From contig NZ_JAERQE010000028.1 in assembly GCF_016734765.1 (NCBI RefSeq), forward strand, positions 1-64,000: a DNA stretch of 64,000 nucleotides, written 5' to 3'. Under the pieces are notes generated by a model. That model was given only the letters and a program-made list of their open reading frames with translations. It searched no databases and was not told the DNA's origin. The number at the start of each line of letters is the position of its first letter. Position 1 is the stretch's first letter. The position numbers were made by a program, and so were the translations under genes. Of the stretch, positions 24,212 through 34,537 are shown in pieces. This DNA is from Microvirga soli. GTDB taxonomy: Bacteria > Pseudomonadota > Alphaproteobacteria > Rhizobiales > Beijerinckiaceae.

Positions 24212-25375
24212 CTAATGATACGGATCGGCCGCGTCGCGCAGGCCATCGCCCATGAAGTTGAAGGCGAGCACGACGATCACCACCGGGGCCATCGGGAACA
24301 GAAGCCAGGGGTGCAGCTGCACGGCCGCGAGGTTCTGCGCCTCGTTGAGCAACACGCCCCAACTCGTCACCGGCGGCCGCAGGCCCAATCCTAAGAAGGA
24401 GAGGGCGGTCTCGCCGAGGATCATGGACGGGATCGAGAGCGTTGCCGAGGCGATCAGGTGGCTCATGAAGTTGGGGATGAGGTGGCGCGCGATCACGCGC
24501 TGCTTGGAGGCGCCCATCAGCTCCGCGGCCTTCACGAAATCCTCCTCGCGCAGGGACAGCAGCTTGGAACGTACTGCGCGGGCGAGGCCCGGCCAGTCGA
24601 GGAGGCCGAGGATGATCGTGATGCCGAAGAACACGAGGATCGGACTCCAGTTCGGCGGCAGGGCTGCGGAGAGGGCGAGCCATAGAGGCAGCTCCGGCAG
24701 GGAGCGCAGGATCTCGATCGTGCGCTGGATCACGTGATCGACCCAGCCGCCGAGATAGCCGGCAAGGCCGCCGAAGAAGAGGCCTAAGGTGAACGAGACC
24801 GCGATGCCCACGATGCCGATGGTGAGCGAGATGCGCGCGCCATAGATGATGCGCGAGAGAAGGTCTCGCCCGAGCCTGTCCGTGCCGAGCAGGAACATCG
24901 TTCCGTTCTCCGGCGGACAGACCAGGTGGAAATTCGTCTGCCACATCCCCCAGAACTCGTAGTCGTCGCCCCGGCAGAGGAAGCGGATCGGCTGCGGCCT
25001 TGAGCTATCGACCGTGTAGACGCGGCGGAAGTTCTCCAGATCGAAGCTATAGGTATAGGGATAGACGAAGGGACGCATAAGCTGCCCCTCGTGCATCAGG
25101 TGAATTCCCTGCGGTGGCGCATAGAGGAAATCGCCGTGCCGCTTGGTCTGGTTGTAGGGCGCGATCACCTCGACGAAGGGCACGATGGCATAGAAGGCGA
25201 GGAGCACGAAGGCGGCGGCGAGCGCCACCTTGTGCCGCCGAAACTTCCACCACATCAGCTGCCATGACGAGGCGCGGTAGAAGCTTTCGCTCTGCGCGCC
25301 CACGGGCTCCGTGGCGCCCGGATCGAAGGGCGCGGGATCGACATAGTGTCGCTTCGACGTGATGGCCGTGTTCAT
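24212..25375 (-). CDS. ABC transporter permease (DppC/OppC/YejE-like)
   Basis: This 387-residue inner-membrane permease has one N-terminal helix (VALAAAFVLLAFYAIVPFVE), then a periplasmic insert of about 100 residues with a likely disulphide pair (FLCRGDDYEFWG ... HLVCPPENGT). A binding-protein-dependent transport domain follows, with the EAA-type loop AAELMGASKQRVIARHLIPN. The large insert matches YejE-type permeases of peptide and microcin C importers. The start at 25375 overlaps the stop of the upstream permease gene (ATGA). It is last of the four coupled transporter genes. Confidence 0.9.
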   Translation of the reverse strand: MNTAITSKRHYVDPAPFDPGATEPVGAQSESFYRASSWQLMWWKFRRHKVALAAAFVLLAFYAIVPFVEVIAPYNQTKRHGDFLYAPPQGIHLMHEGQLMRPFVYPYTYSFDLENFRRVYTVDSSRPQPIRFLCRGDDYEFWGMWQTNFHLVCPPENGTMFLLGTDRLGRDLLSRIIYGARISLTIGIVGIAVSFTLGLFFGGLAGYLGGWVDHVIQRTIEILRSLPELPLWLALSAALPPNWSPILVFFGITIILGLLDWPGLARAVRSKLLSLREEDFVKAAELMGASKQRVIARHLIPNFMSHLIASATLSIPSMILGETALSFLGLGLRPPVTSWGVLLNEAQNLAAVQLHPWLLFPMAPVVIVVLAFNFMGDGLRDAADPYH

Positions 25376-26391
25376 CGTGCGCCTCCCATGCGGATGCGCG
25401 GATCGAGCCACGCCAGAAGGAGGTCGGAGACCAGCATGCCGGCGACGGTGAGCACGGCGACGAACATGAGGATGAAGCCTGCCAGGAACTGATCTTGGCT
25501 CTTCAACGCGCTGAGCAGGATCGGCCCCACTGTCGGCAGGCTCAGGACCAGCGATACCAGCACCGAGCCCGAGACAAGCTGTGGCAGGAGATTGCCGATA
25601 TCGGCGATGAACGGGTTGAGCGACATGCGGAAGGGATATTTGAGCAGGGCCTTGGTGGGGCCGAGACCCTTTGCCTTCGCGGTCACGTAATACTGCTTGC
25701 CCAGCTCATCGAGGAGGTTCGCGCGCATGCGCCGGATCATGGCGGCGGTTCCGCCGAGCCCGATGACGACCGTGGGAACCACGAGATGTGAGAGGAGGGA
25801 CTGGACCTTGGCCCAGGTCCACGATTCGCCCGCATATTGCGGATCGTAGAGGCCGCCGATGGAGATGCCGAACCAGCGGTTCATGTAATAGAGAAGGATC
25901 AGCGCGAGCAGGAAGCTTGGGGTTGCAAGGCCGATATAGCCGATGAAGGTGGCGATGTAGTCGCCGACGGAATATTGCCGCGTGGCCGAATAGATGGCGA
26001 TCGGAATCGCGATCAGGTGGATGAAGATCACCACGGCGAAGTTGACGAGGAGCGTCAGCCACAGGGCATCGCCCACCACGTCCACCACAGGCTTGTCGTA
26101 TTCGAAGGACCAGCCCCAGTCGCCCTGCAGCAGGCCGGAAAAGCCGTTCGGGCCCGGCATCACGCCGAGCCAAACCAGGTATTGCTGCCAGGCCGGCTTA
26201 TCGAGCCCGTATTGCCGGATGAGGAATTCGGCCTTGGCGATAGAGGCGGATTCGCCTTGCGCACGCAGTTCCGCGATCTGGTTGGTCAGGAAGTCGCCCG
26301 GCGGCAGCTTGATGATGAAGAACACCAGGGCCGAGATGATCAGCAGGGTCACCGCCATGGTGACGGTGCGACGCAACAGGAAGCGGATCAT
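25372..26391 (-). CDS. ABC transporter permease (DppB/OppB/YejB-like)
   Basis: This 339-residue inner-membrane permease has six predicted helices. The first is at residues 9-29 (TVTMAVTLLIISALVFFIIK), a periplasmic loop follows, and the EAA loop is VTAKAKGLGPTKALLKYPFR. It would form the channel with the DppC-like permease. Both ends overlap their neighbours by four bases, which shows tight translational coupling in the order ATPase, binding protein, permease, permease. Confidence 0.92.
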   Translation of the reverse strand: MIRFLLRRTVTMAVTLLIISALVFFIIKLPPGDFLTNQIAELRAQGESASIAKAEFLIRQYGLDKPAWQQYLVWLGVMPGPNGFSGLLQGDWGWSFEYDKPVVDVVGDALWLTLLVNFAVVIFIHLIAIPIAIYSATRQYSVGDYIATFIGYIGLATPSFLLALILLYYMNRWFGISIGGLYDPQYAGESWTWAKVQSLLSHLVVPTVVIGLGGTAAMIRRMRANLLDELGKQYYVTAKAKGLGPTKALLKYPFRMSLNPFIADIGNLLPQLVSGSVLVSLVLSLPTVGPILLSALKSQDQFLAGFILMFVAVLTVAGMLVSDLLLAWLDPRIRMGGAR

Positions 26392-28301
26392 CGACGGGCC
26401 TCTTTGCCGGCGGCTTTGTTCCAGTGGATTTCATCCAGCCGGTAGATCCCGAGCATCGCAGTCGGCTCCCAGCTGTAGAGCGCTTTGGCGGGAAGTCCCT
26501 GAAGGCCGTTTCGCACCACGATGGGCTGCAGGGCGCCGGCAATGGTGCCGATGGTCCACTGGTTTTCGACGTGATTCTTCAGCATCTCGTGCCAGGCTGC
26601 CCTCTGTACCTGCCGGTCTCCGGTGTTCATCCAAGTCTCGTATGACTTGAGAAGGTGCTCCGCCTCCGGAATGTCGACCGCCTCTCCCATCTTGCCTTGG
26701 GTCTCGATATATTGTCCCCATTTCGGCCAGGCGTAGTTGTCCTGGCGCATGGGTGCGAGTTCGGTGGGCGGCATGAGGGCGGTGGGGATTGCATTGTCGA
26801 GGCCGGGGGCAGCCACCATTACGGTCAGTCCCGCATAGGAGCGGTTGCGCAGAACCGTCCGGTCCTGCGGCTTCACGAAAAGCCGCACGCCGATCTCGCG
26901 CCAGAACTCGCCGATGAGGGTGAGCCCATCCACCACGAGGCTGCTCTCACCGTCGGTCTCGACGATGACCTCCAGCTCGCGCCCGTCCGGCAGCAGGCGG
27001 ATGCCTGCGCCGTTGCGCTTGGTGAGGCCGATTTCGTCGAGGAGGCGCGAGGCCTGATTGGGATCGTAGGTGGCGTGCTGCGTCCGCAGCTCCGGCATGA
27101 AGAGCGGGCTTTCCGCCACGATGGTGTTGTTGCCCTCGACGCCGAGCCCGAAGAGCAGCGCGTTATTGAGCGTCTTGCGATCAATCCCGAGCGACAGGGC
27201 GCGCCGGAAGCGGATGTCCCGGTTGAGCTGGCGCCAGACCGGATCTACCGTGTTGAGGTTGGGATAGAGCGCGAGCTCCGTGCCGCGAGCGTAGGGCCAG
27301 AGGAGAGTCGTGTAGCCCTTCGCCTTCTCGCCCTGCTTCAGCACGGGAATGTCGCCCATGTTCAGGCCGCGGAACAGCAGATCCTCCTCGCCCGCATTGG
27401 CCTTGGCCGCGAAGAGCCCGCTGGCGGACACGTCCATGATGATCCGGTCGACGTAAGGCAGCTGCCGCCCCTCGGCATCGACGCGGTGGTAGTAGGGATT
27501 GCGCTCGAAGATGAAGCGGTTCGCCGGCGCCGCATTCATGACGCGCCACGGCATGAGGGTCGGCAGGGCCGGATTGGTCTGCTCCTTCATGTCGTCCATA
27601 CGGTTGTGGAGCGCCGCCCAGGATTTCAGCTTCTGCTGCTTGGCCTTCTCCTCAAGAGAGGCCTTGTCTGCGTACTTGGCGTGGAACTGCTTGAGATAGG
27701 CGGAGGCCCGGTAGATGCCGGGATCGAGCGGACCCGCGAGCTGCGGCAGGAAGCGCGGATTGGGCTTGTCCCAGCTGTAGCGCAATGTGCGCTCGTCGAG
27801 CACCTCGAAGCGGGGAGGCTTTCCGTCCACCAGCATGAACTCGGGCGGACCGGCGGGCGAGAGATCCAGATTGTGCGCCACATCCTCCCAGTAGTAGCGG
27901 AAGTCCTCAGCCGTGAAGGGCGACCCGTCGGACCAGCGGTGGCCTGCGCGCAGGGTAAAGGTGAACACCCGGTCGCCGTCGTTCTCGAGCTTTTCCAGGA
28001 GGTCGGGCTGGAGGTCCAGGTTCCGGTCGTAGCCCACGAGGCGCGTATAGGTGAAGGTCGAGATGTAGCGGATATCCCGTGGGCGCGGCACGAGGGTGAC
28101 CATATCGCCGCCGTACTGGCCGGATGAGCCGACCACGATGGGTGTCTTCGGAAGCCGTTCAGCCATGGGCGGGAGCTTCTTGTCCTGCGGCAGGTCGGCG
28201 AAGAAGGGCGGTTCCTTGTAGTCCTGGCCTGCGGCAGGCAGGGCGAGCGATCCGAGCGCCAGGCCTAATGCGAGCGTGGTCTTGCGGATACTGAGCATCA
28301 T
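26388..28301 (-). CDS. ABC transporter substrate-binding protein, peptide type
   Basis: This 637-residue periplasmic protein has an N-terminal signal peptide (TTLALGLALGSLALPAAGQD) and the SBP_bac_5 fold (VFTFTLRAGHRWSDGSPFTA; RALSLGIDRKTLNNALLFGL). It is longer than DppA/OppA (about 540), like YejA and relatives, which bind longer or modified peptides. It captures the ligand and delivers it to the two permeases encoded downstream. Start and stop overlap the adjoining genes by four bases. Confidence 0.9.
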   Translation of the reverse strand: MMLSIRKTTLALGLALGSLALPAAGQDYKEPPFFADLPQDKKLPPMAERLPKTPIVVGSSGQYGGDMVTLVPRPRDIRYISTFTYTRLVGYDRNLDLQPDLLEKLENDGDRVFTFTLRAGHRWSDGSPFTAEDFRYYWEDVAHNLDLSPAGPPEFMLVDGKPPRFEVLDERTLRYSWDKPNPRFLPQLAGPLDPGIYRASAYLKQFHAKYADKASLEEKAKQQKLKSWAALHNRMDDMKEQTNPALPTLMPWRVMNAAPANRFIFERNPYYHRVDAEGRQLPYVDRIIMDVSASGLFAAKANAGEEDLLFRGLNMGDIPVLKQGEKAKGYTTLLWPYARGTELALYPNLNTVDPVWRQLNRDIRFRRALSLGIDRKTLNNALLFGLGVEGNNTIVAESPLFMPELRTQHATYDPNQASRLLDEIGLTKRNGAGIRLLPDGRELEVIVETDGESSLVVDGLTLIGEFWREIGVRLFVKPQDRTVLRNRSYAGLTVMVAAPGLDNAIPTALMPPTELAPMRQDNYAWPKWGQYIETQGKMGEAVDIPEAEHLLKSYETWMNTGDRQVQRAAWHEMLKNHVENQWTIGTIAGALQPIVVRNGLQGLPAKALYSWEPTAMLGIYRLDEIHWNKAAGKEARR

Positions 28302-30163
28302 GCAGCCTCCCGGGCTGTCAGGCGCCCCATGCGGACCTTATGGCCGGGCTCGATTTCCTTCATGACCCCGAACTCGCCCGGCTCGATGCGGAAGGGCTCC
28401 GGCCACGCGGAGGGCTGCGAGAAGCCGCCCGTGCGCAGCTTGGTGAAATCCAGAGGCCGGTCGATGTCCGGATCCGGCACGGCCGCGAGCAGTGCCTGAG
28501 TATAGGGGTGAACCGGATTGCGGAACAGTGACGATTTCGGAGCTTCCTCGACGATGTAACCCCGGCACATCACCGCGATGGTATCGGCGATGTAATCCAC
28601 CACAGCGAGGTTGTGCGACACGAACAGGTACGAGAGGCCGAGCGCCGCCTGCAGATCCTTGAGCAGGTTCAGCACCTGCGCCTGCACCGACACGTCGAGG
28701 GCAGAGACCGGTTCGTCGCAGAGCAGGACGCGCGGTTCGAGCGCGAGCGCCCGCGCGATCCCGAGACGCTGGCGCTGGCCGCCGGAGAAGGAATGCGGGT
28801 AGCGCCGCAGCGCCCCTTGATCCAGCCCCACCATCTCGAGAAGATGCTTCACGCGCTCGTAGCGCTCGTCCGAGGTGCCGATGTCGTGAATGCGCAGGGG
28901 CTCGGTAAGCAACTCATAGACCGTCATGCGCGGATTGAGGGACGAGAACGGGTCCTGGAAGATGAACTGCACCGAACGGCGATAGGTGGTCAGCGCCTCG
29001 CCTTCGAGCTTGTGCACATCCTTGGGACCGGTGCCGTCGTCGAACAGAACCTTTCCGGAATTGGGCGGGATCGCCCGCATGATCATCTTGGACACGGTGG
29101 TCTTGCCGCAACCGGATTCACCCACAAGTCCCAGGGTCTTGCCCGCCGGAAGGGAGAGGTCCACTTCGCTGACGGCGCGGATCTCCCGCGCCTTGCCGGA
29201 GAACCAGCCGGACCGGAGCGTGAAGGATTTCGTGAGGCGCTCCACCTTCAGGATCGGGCCCGCCGGTTGAACGCGCTGCGGCGCATCGGCGGTTGCAAGG
29301 CTCGCGCTTTTCACCTCGCGGATCGGCGTCAGGCGCTCGTTCTCCGCCATGGCGAAGCGCGGCACCGCACGCATGAGCGCCTGTAGATACGGATGCTGGG
29401 CATTGCGGAAGATCTCCTCCCGCGAGCCGGCCTCCATGATCCGCCCGCGATACATGACCACCACCTCGTCGGCCACGTTGGCCACCACGCCGAGATCGTG
29501 GGTGATGAGGAGCACCGACATGCCCGTTTCGACCTGCAATTCCTTGATGAGGTCGAGGATCTGCGCCTGCGTCGTGACGTCTAGCGCCGTCGTCGGCTCG
29601 TCGGCGATCAGGAGGGCCGGCCGCGTGATGAGCGCCATGGCGATCATGGCGCGCTGGCGCAAACCGCCGGAGAGTTCGAACGGGTAGGTTCTGAGCGCCC
29701 GCTTCGGGTCGGGAAAGCCGACCCTGTTCAGCACGTCCATGGTCCGCTGGTTGGCCGTGGCCTGATCTACGTCCGCGTGGATCATCAGGGCTTCGGAGAT
29801 CTGGTCGCCAATGGTGTGGAGCGGCGACAGGGAGGTCATCGGCTCCTGAAAGATCATGGCGATGCGTCCGCCGCGTAAGCTATGCATGGCATCGCTTTCA
29901 GCCGGCAGCGCCGCGATATCGATGCTCCCCTCGGTCGAAGGGTCGTTGAAGAGCAGCGACCCGTTCGTGATCCTGGCCTTCTTCGACAGGATCTGGAGGA
30001 TGGCCTGCGCGGTCACCGACTTGCCGGAACCGGACTCGCCGACAAGCGCCACGGTCTTGCCCTTCGGAATGTCGAAGGTCACTCCATCGACAGCCCGGAA
30101 GTTCCCGGCGTCGGTGCTGAAGTCGACCGTCAACTGACGAACCGACAGGATGGGCGCTTCCAT
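28298..30163 (-). CDS. Fused dual ABC ATPase (YejF-like)
   Basis: This 621-residue protein has two complete nucleotide-binding domains in tandem. The first (about 5-265) has [23 protein letters not shown] and [13 protein letters not shown]. The second (about 315-570) has [24 protein letters not shown] and [12 protein letters not shown]. This one-chain layout is typical of YejF and the fused Dpp/Opp ATPases; it powers the importer. The ATG at 30163 follows GGAGGAGC. It heads the coupled operon and starts only 30 bases after the glycosyltransferase operon on the same strand, so read-through is possible. Confidence 0.93.
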   Translation of the reverse strand: MEAPILSVRQLTVDFSTDAGNFRAVDGVTFDIPKGKTVALVGESGSGKSVTAQAILQILSKKARITNGSLLFNDPSTEGSIDIAALPAESDAMHSLRGGRIAMIFQEPMTSLSPLHTIGDQISEALMIHADVDQATANQRTMDVLNRVGFPDPKRALRTYPFELSGGLRQRAMIAMALITRPALLIADEPTTALDVTTQAQILDLIKELQVETGMSVLLITHDLGVVANVADEVVVMYRGRIMEAGSREEIFRNAQHPYLQALMRAVPRFAMAENERLTPIREVKSASLATADAPQRVQPAGPILKVERLTKSFTLRSGWFSGKAREIRAVSEVDLSLPAGKTLGLVGESGCGKTTVSKMIMRAIPPNSGKVLFDDGTGPKDVHKLEGEALTTYRRSVQFIFQDPFSSLNPRMTVYELLTEPLRIHDIGTSDERYERVKHLLEMVGLDQGALRRYPHSFSGGQRQRLGIARALALEPRVLLCDEPVSALDVSVQAQVLNLLKDLQAALGLSYLFVSHNLAVVDYIADTIAVMCRGYIVEEAPKSSLFRNPVHPYTQALLAAVPDPDIDRPLDFTKLRTGGFSQPSAWPEPFRIEPGEFGVMKEIEPGHKVRMGRLTAREAA

Positions 30164-30193
30164 ATGCTCCTCCAAGTCTACGAGCATAACGCT

Positions 30194-32134
30194 TCAGATC
30201 CCATTAGATCGCAAATGTGACCCTGTTTCTATTCCGAAACATGCATCAGGCGGAAGGAAATAGATGTCTCGTTCGGCGAGGTGCGCGATAAGCCTTTCGG
30301 ATAACACCCAGATGACTTCATCATGAACGAGATGATGCGTCAGGAGCCCGATGGGCTCATCCCGGTCGGCCGCGCCGGCGATGCGCCGCTCGATGGCTCC
30401 TGCGAGGCCGGCAACGATCTGCCGTGGCTCAACCGCACTGCGGGCGCCACGCCAGTCGATGGGATCCAGATGGGTGTTGATCTGGAGAAGCCCTGGAGCG
30501 GGGGAAGCTACGCGCCGATCGGTGAACGTGGACAATGCACTGAACCCCAGGCGCGGCAGGTTCGGGATCAACTCGCTGGAGATCCGGTTCCAGGGCGGCA
30601 CGAAGACCGGCAGCAGCTTCGCTCCAAGATGCGCGCTCGCCGTCCGCAGAGCACGCTGTGCTTCCGCCGCCATGGTCTCCACCGGGCGATGGGCGCCGAA
30701 CTCCGCCTTCTTGGCCTCCGGAGGGGCATGGTTGGCGTGGCTCCAGCCATGCACGAGAGCAAACGCCGAGGTTTCATCCGACAACCGCAAGGCCAGGGAC
30801 GTTTGAAGGCCCTCCGGTATGACAGCGAGGCCGATCCCGGCATTGTAGCGGCGGGCCAGCGTGAGAAGGCGGTCGAGGGCAGGGGTGTCGGCGACCGCGT
30901 CATCATCCCGCCACCAGACACGAACCGTGTAGCCCCCATCCCTGGCCCGCTCCAAGGCGGTGTTCAGAGGCGACCAGTCGATGGTCGGATGCAGGGCGGG
31001 CTTGGGGGCAATCAAGCTTTCCGCGATGGCGACGCTTTGCCGTGCTCCATTGATGGCGACGGCAGGGGGTGAAGATGAGAGCTGTGTCAGCCCTTGGCGG
31101 ATCGCCTCCGCCAGGTGCACTCCGGACAGCTCACCCTCCGGGACGATGTTGGCGAGTCCCATGCTCTTCAGGCGCTCGGCCCGCAGGCGCTGCTCCGTCT
31201 CGTGGCCCGCCTCGAAGGGAACGAGAACCGACCGCACGCCGCAGCGCAGAAGGTCCACCACCGTGTTGTAACCGGCCTGGCTGACCGAGATCTCGGCGCG
31301 GGCGAGCAGCGCCCGGAAGTCAGGTCTCACCCGTTCGATGACGGCATGGGCCGGAGCATTGTTTCGAAGCGTTTGAAAATTCTCTTCCGATACTCCTCGC
31401 CCGATGAGGATGTGCCAAGGGCGATCAGCGATGAGGGGCGCGGCGTCGAGAGCGGCACGGTAGAGCGGCAGGCTCGCGGCGCTCGATCCACCTGAGACGA
31501 CGATGCCGTGCCGGTGACCTTGCGGAACTGGATCCTCATTCTCGTCCACGTAGCCGGTGTAGCGGATGAGCGGCCTGATCTTCTCATCCAGCGGCCATGA
31601 GGCCTCCAGGGGCACGAGGTCGGGATCGCCGTGGACGAGAACGGTATCGTAGTGGCGAAGGATACGCTCATGCGCCTCCGTAATGCGCTCCGCCTTTGCA
31701 GGGGCCACGAGAATGTCGCGGATCGAGGATAGGACGAGCGGGCGCGGGTTCAGGGCATGAGCAGCCTCGACCAGCGCCATGAACTCGCCCGCCAGCACGC
31801 GGCGCCCGAACGGGAATAGTTCGGTGATCAGGATGTCGGGCCGGGTGCTGCGAAGCGTATCGAGCAGGATCGCCTGGCGCTGTTCGAGATAGGCCGCATC
31901 GACCGGCTGAAAGCTCTCGTCGAGAAGCGTCCTGAAATCAGTCCCGATGGTGCGCACCGGCGGCAGCTGAACCAACTTCGCTCCGCCGAGATCCGCCAGT
32001 CGGGCTGGGGTTCCTCCCGAAACGAGAATCGTCTCATGTCCCTTGCGGGCGAAGGCACGCGCCAGGGCTGCCGCCCGCGTCAGGTGGCCTGCGCCCAGCA
32101 GATGCGTGACGGCGATCAACACGCGCAATGTCAT
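30194..32134 (-). CDS. Glycosyltransferase fused to polysaccharide deacetylase-like domain
   Basis: This 646-residue two-domain protein begins with a GT-B glycosyltransferase (about 1-375) like MurG/GT28: AVTHLLGAGHLTRAAALARA at the start and SQAGYNTVVDLLRCG plus PFEAGHETEQ in the donor region. Residues 385-640 resemble a NodB-type polysaccharide deacetylase barrel, with WWRDDDAV (D410-D412) and HGWSHANH (H462, H466) in place of the metal-binding Asp and His motifs. A fused transferase and deacetylase could add a sugar and remove an acetyl or formyl group. It is the last of four coupled glycosyltransferase genes and overlaps the preceding one by four bases. Confidence 0.8.
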   Translation of the reverse strand: MTLRVLIAVTHLLGAGHLTRAAALARAFARKGHETILVSGGTPARLADLGGAKLVQLPPVRTIGTDFRTLLDESFQPVDAAYLEQRQAILLDTLRSTRPDILITELFPFGRRVLAGEFMALVEAAHALNPRPLVLSSIRDILVAPAKAERITEAHERILRHYDTVLVHGDPDLVPLEASWPLDEKIRPLIRYTGYVDENEDPVPQGHRHGIVVSGGSSAASLPLYRAALDAAPLIADRPWHILIGRGVSEENFQTLRNNAPAHAVIERVRPDFRALLARAEISVSQAGYNTVVDLLRCGVRSVLVPFEAGHETEQRLRAERLKSMGLANIVPEGELSGVHLAEAIRQGLTQLSSSPPAVAINGARQSVAIAESLIAPKPALHPTIDWSPLNTALERARDGGYTVRVWWRDDDAVADTPALDRLLTLARRYNAGIGLAVIPEGLQTSLALRLSDETSAFALVHGWSHANHAPPEAKKAEFGAHRPVETMAAEAQRALRTASAHLGAKLLPVFVPPWNRISSELIPNLPRLGFSALSTFTDRRVASPAPGLLQINTHLDPIDWRGARSAVEPRQIVAGLAGAIERRIAGAADRDEPIGLLTHHLVHDEVIWVLSERLIAHLAERDIYFLPPDACFGIETGSHLRSNGI

Positions 32135-33261
32135 GCTCCCACTCGAGCTGTGAGCGGTTCGAGCGCATTGCGCAATCGCAAAGCGGCATGATCGAGGTCG
32201 CGCTCCTGGCGCACGAAGCGCTGGGCATTGGTCCCTAGGCTCCGGAGGAGGTCTCGATCCTGCAGGAGGTTGCTTAAGCCATCGGCAAAAGCCGCGATGT
32301 CGCCGGGGTGTGTCAGCATGCCGGTTTCGCCATGCTTCACCACGCTGGCCACCCCGCCATAGGCTCCGGCGAGCACCGGGCAGCCTAGCGCCTGAGCCTC
32401 CAGCAGCACCATGCCGTAGGCCTCGTTGACGGCGGGCCAGACGAAGAGGTCGGCGCTTTCATAAAGCGCTCTCAGATCGGTCCGGTTCTCGATCCGGCCG
32501 TGATAGCGCACTCGGCTAGCGAGTGACGAGAAAAGCTCGGCGATGTCTTCATTGGCCTCGCCATCTCCAACGATGTCGAGCGACCAGGGCAGATGCTGGA
32601 TCCGTTCGAGAGCGGCGGCGAGAATGCTGTACGAGGCGAGCTTGTCGCCCTTTCGCATCATGGCAACGGTGAGCAGGCGCGGTTCGCTGCCGGGCGAGGG
32701 GAGAGCGCTCGGTGCTGGCCAATCCTGCACGTCGAGAAACGGCGGAAAATCGACCAAAACCTGATGCGGTGGCCGTGCCGCTTCCAAGGCCTCACGGTCA
32801 TGGGCCGTCATGACGAAGATCGCATCGGCCTTGTCGAGAGCAGTCTCCGCTCCCTTATGCCCCAGAGCCCAGGATCCGTGCGCCCGCTTTGCAGCCCGCG
32901 AACCTTCCGCAACGGCATAGGGAATGTTCAGGGCCTGAGCCACACAGGGGCCGATCCAGTCCGGTGCCTTGTAGTAAACGTGGTAGGTGAACCACAGGCG
33001 GGGGCGGCTATGCTCCGGCAGAGCCTTGTAGTGCTCGATGAGGCGTGAGGCCTCCTCGAGCGATCGCTGCCTGATATGTTCCTGCTGCAGCGGATCGCCT
33101 GTCTTGTCGAGGGTGCGCAACTCGCTCGCAAGATATGGCGCGTAGCCTGCCCGGTCGAGGGCCTTCATCAGCAGTCGCGCCATGGTGCGGTCGCCCGATG
33201 GAAGCGGATGGTTCGGGCTCTTCAACGGGGCGTAGAACGCCACTGGCCGCGTGTGGGTCAC
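32131..33261 (-). CDS. GT4 glycosyltransferase
   Basis: This 376-residue GT-B glycosyltransferase of family 4 has an N-terminal acceptor domain with PNHPLPSGDRTMARLLMKAL. The C-terminal donor domain carries PAVNEAYGMVLLEAQALGCP, the E-x7-E motif that holds the nucleotide sugar, then AGAYGGVASVVKHGETG. The acceptor and product are unknown. It overlaps both neighbours by four bases, so it is part of a coupled glycan operon. Confidence 0.88.
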   Translation of the reverse strand: MTHTRPVAFYAPLKSPNHPLPSGDRTMARLLMKALDRAGYAPYLASELRTLDKTGDPLQQEHIRQRSLEEASRLIEHYKALPEHSRPRLWFTYHVYYKAPDWIGPCVAQALNIPYAVAEGSRAAKRAHGSWALGHKGAETALDKADAIFVMTAHDREALEAARPPHQVLVDFPPFLDVQDWPAPSALPSPGSEPRLLTVAMMRKGDKLASYSILAAALERIQHLPWSLDIVGDGEANEDIAELFSSLASRVRYHGRIENRTDLRALYESADLFVWPAVNEAYGMVLLEAQALGCPVLAGAYGGVASVVKHGETGMLTHPGDIAAFADGLSNLLQDRDLLRSLGTNAQRFVRQERDLDHAALRLRNALEPLTARVGA

Positions 33262-34529
33262 ACCCGCTCCGGTTCTCTGTGCGGATTGTCGGTCACAGTG
33301 CGCAGGCGCTCTTCCAGAACGTCGATCCCACCCTCCATGGAAAAATCCCGGCGCAGGCGCGTGAAGGCTGCGGAGCCGAGAATCCGCCGCCGTTCAGGCT
33401 CGCGGGCAAGCAGGTTGAGGGCGTTGGAGAGGGCCTCCCAATCGCCCGGTGCCACCAACTCCCCCTCGGTGCCGCTGCGGATGAATTCCGGGATCCCGGC
33501 GAAGTCCGTCGCCACGATGGCAAGCCCCTGGCTTGCCGCTTCCATGATCACATTCGGCAGGCCGTCCCGGTCGCCGGACTTTGCCTCCTTGGACGGCAGG
33601 ACGAAGAGATCCGCCTCTTGAAGGAGATTGATGATGTCGGGCTGCGCTTTGGAACCGAGAAACGCCACCTTGCTGCCGATGCCGGCTTGCTCGGCCTGCT
33701 TCTTGAGACTGTTGAGAAGTTCGCCGCCGCCCACATGGGCAAAGCGCCAGTGCAGATCGGGCGGGAGCGCGGCGAGCGCCTGGATCAGGTCGCCGTAGCC
33801 CTTCTTGGCCACGGCCCGCCCGACGGAGACGATGCGCACCGGATCGAGCGGGTCCGAGCCGTCGCGGGCAGGGCGGCTCACGGGCGGTGACGGAAAGCGC
33901 GAGAGATCGAGCCCGTGATAGACGAGCGACACCTGCTCCGGCCTCGACAGCGATTGCAGATGGGCTGCTCCTTGGGCCGTGCAGGTCACGCCCCAGCGGG
34001 CCTCGGCCATCTTCTCACGCTTCTCCCAATCCGGCGTCGTCCAGATGTCCTTGGCATGGGCCGAGAAGGTCCAGGTCCGGCCGGTCAGGAGCGCCGCATA
34101 GCGGACGACTGAGGCGGGCGTGTGCAGGTAATGCACATGCAGGTGCCGCACGTCCGCCGGCAGCTCCCGGGCCATCGCGAAGGCCTGGCCGAGGCGGCGC
34201 ACGCGGTTGGCGGTGAAATCGCGCCTCAGATCGCGCCAGAATGCCTTGATCGTGGCCGCGAAACCTTTCTGGCCCAGGCTCCAGGCAGCGCCGCGCAGCA
34301 CGCGAAGGGGCTCTTCATATAGATATTCCGGCAGATAGCTGACCTTCGCTTGAATCGCCTTATGCATCGGATGCACGGCCCGCTCTGTCGGGTGCCGAAG
34401 CGACCAGATCTGGAGGTCGAGGCCGCGCTGCTCGAGAGCCAGGATCTCCTGGGCGATGAAGGTTTCAGAAAGGCGTGGATAACCGTTCACCACGATGGCG
34501 ATGCGTCGGGCTGTCGTTGAGGGAAGCAT
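33258..34529 (-). CDS. GT4 glycosyltransferase (WcaL/colanic-acid type)
   Basis: This 423-residue family 4 glycosyltransferase begins VVNGYPRLSETFIAQEILAL, the signature of WcaL/AmsK-like enzymes of exopolysaccharide synthesis. The donor site has VSVGRAVAKKGYGDLIQALA and DGLPNVIMEAASQGLAIVAT. It is probably cytosolic or peripheral on the membrane and acts on a lipid-linked sugar. It overlaps the next gene by four bases and lies 8 bases downstream of the previous one. Confidence 0.9.
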   Translation of the reverse strand: MLPSTTARRIAIVVNGYPRLSETFIAQEILALEQRGLDLQIWSLRHPTERAVHPMHKAIQAKVSYLPEYLYEEPLRVLRGAAWSLGQKGFAATIKAFWRDLRRDFTANRVRRLGQAFAMARELPADVRHLHVHYLHTPASVVRYAALLTGRTWTFSAHAKDIWTTPDWEKREKMAEARWGVTCTAQGAAHLQSLSRPEQVSLVYHGLDLSRFPSPPVSRPARDGSDPLDPVRIVSVGRAVAKKGYGDLIQALAALPPDLHWRFAHVGGGELLNSLKKQAEQAGIGSKVAFLGSKAQPDIINLLQEADLFVLPSKEAKSGDRDGLPNVIMEAASQGLAIVATDFAGIPEFIRSGTEGELVAPGDWEALSNALNLLAREPERRRILGSAAFTRLRRDFSMEGGIDVLEERLRTVTDNPHREPERV

Positions 34530-34537
34530 TCTTCAGG

